A DNA stretch of 22,608 nt from JAFDVL01 sp043736395. GTDB lineage: Bacteria > Acidobacteriota > Blastocatellia > RBC074. Shown one piece after another: positions 22,559 through 22,608 of the stretch. The notes beneath the pieces are model-generated. The model was not told where the DNA came from. It saw nothing but the letters and a program-made list of their open reading frames with translations, and did not search any database. Position numbers and translations under genes: made by a program. The stretch is from assembly GCA_043736395.1 (NCBI GenBank), contig JAYTCQ010000133.1, positions 1 to 22,608 on the forward strand, written 5' to 3'. Within the stretch, counting starts at the first letter, position 1. Each line of letters opens with the position of its first letter.

Positions 22559-22608
22559 GAGTACGAGCTTTAGCTTGTTCACGCAGTAATGTATGAACAA
22601 GCTAAAGC
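22559..22608. repeat. Palindromic GCTTTAGCTTGTTCA repeat, cut by window end
   Basis: GCTTTAGCTTGTTCA (22567-22581) pairs perfectly with TGAACAAGCTAAAGC (22594-22608). The element probably continues past the window to complement GAGTACGA. It resembles the left part of the cloverleaf element at 2400-2470. Confidence 0.75.

Overview
The window looks like a moderately AT-rich (roughly 45% GC by eye) chromosomal segment of a Gram-negative-type bacterium, most likely an Acidobacteriota member close to Blastocatellia. This assignment is inference. It rests on the secreted protein family at the left end, the signal-peptide-bearing M16 peptidase pair, the TPR fragment typical of large acidobacterial regulatory proteins, and intergenic spaces packed with palindromic dispersed repeats. 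I see no rRNA, tRNA, CRISPR array, transposase or phage gene.

Layout. 51-1055 (+) encodes a secreted protein of unknown function, followed by a strong terminator. From 1142 to 12799 almost everything is on the minus strand. In transcription order from the right it comprises: YajQ; a long-chain polyprenyl diphosphate synthase; a coiled-coil protein with a HARE-HTH-like winged helix; a CYTH-domain protein; an NDP-sugar nucleotidyltransferase plus sugar kinase pair resembling the MurU/AmgK peptidoglycan-recycling module; a Tat-signal cupin resembling thiol dioxygenases; AsnS; a SAM methyltransferase; arginase; D-Ala-D-Ala ligase; a six-TM membrane protein; and a stand-alone receiver domain. Ddl, the MurU/AmgK-like pair and the polyprenyl synthase form a loose cell-envelope theme, although they are not one operon. 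13181-14859 (+) holds a small sigma-70-family factor and a secreted protein with a cysteine-rich tail, probably a functional pair. 14849-19178 (-) holds a saccharopine-dehydrogenase-like reductase and an M16B heterodimer, with one active-site subunit and one HxxEH-less subunit. 19634-21904 (+) holds a promoter, a structured leader with a 36-codon small ORF, and a 678-residue radical SAM enzyme that resembles the MJ0619/Tes (tetraether lipid synthase) group. The window ends with a truncated TPR protein and two repeat elements.

The two most interesting themes are the following. (1) The radical SAM gene is preceded by a small ORF. Its stop lies one base before the enzyme start, and its own start codon sits in the loop of a 13-bp hairpin. 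(2) At least ten palindromic repeat elements belong to several families. Some have been recruited into coding sequence: an in-frame insertion in the nucleotidyltransferase, a probable repeat-derived signal peptide in the M16 subunit, and stop codons or C-termini supplied by repeats in the kinase and the TPR gene.
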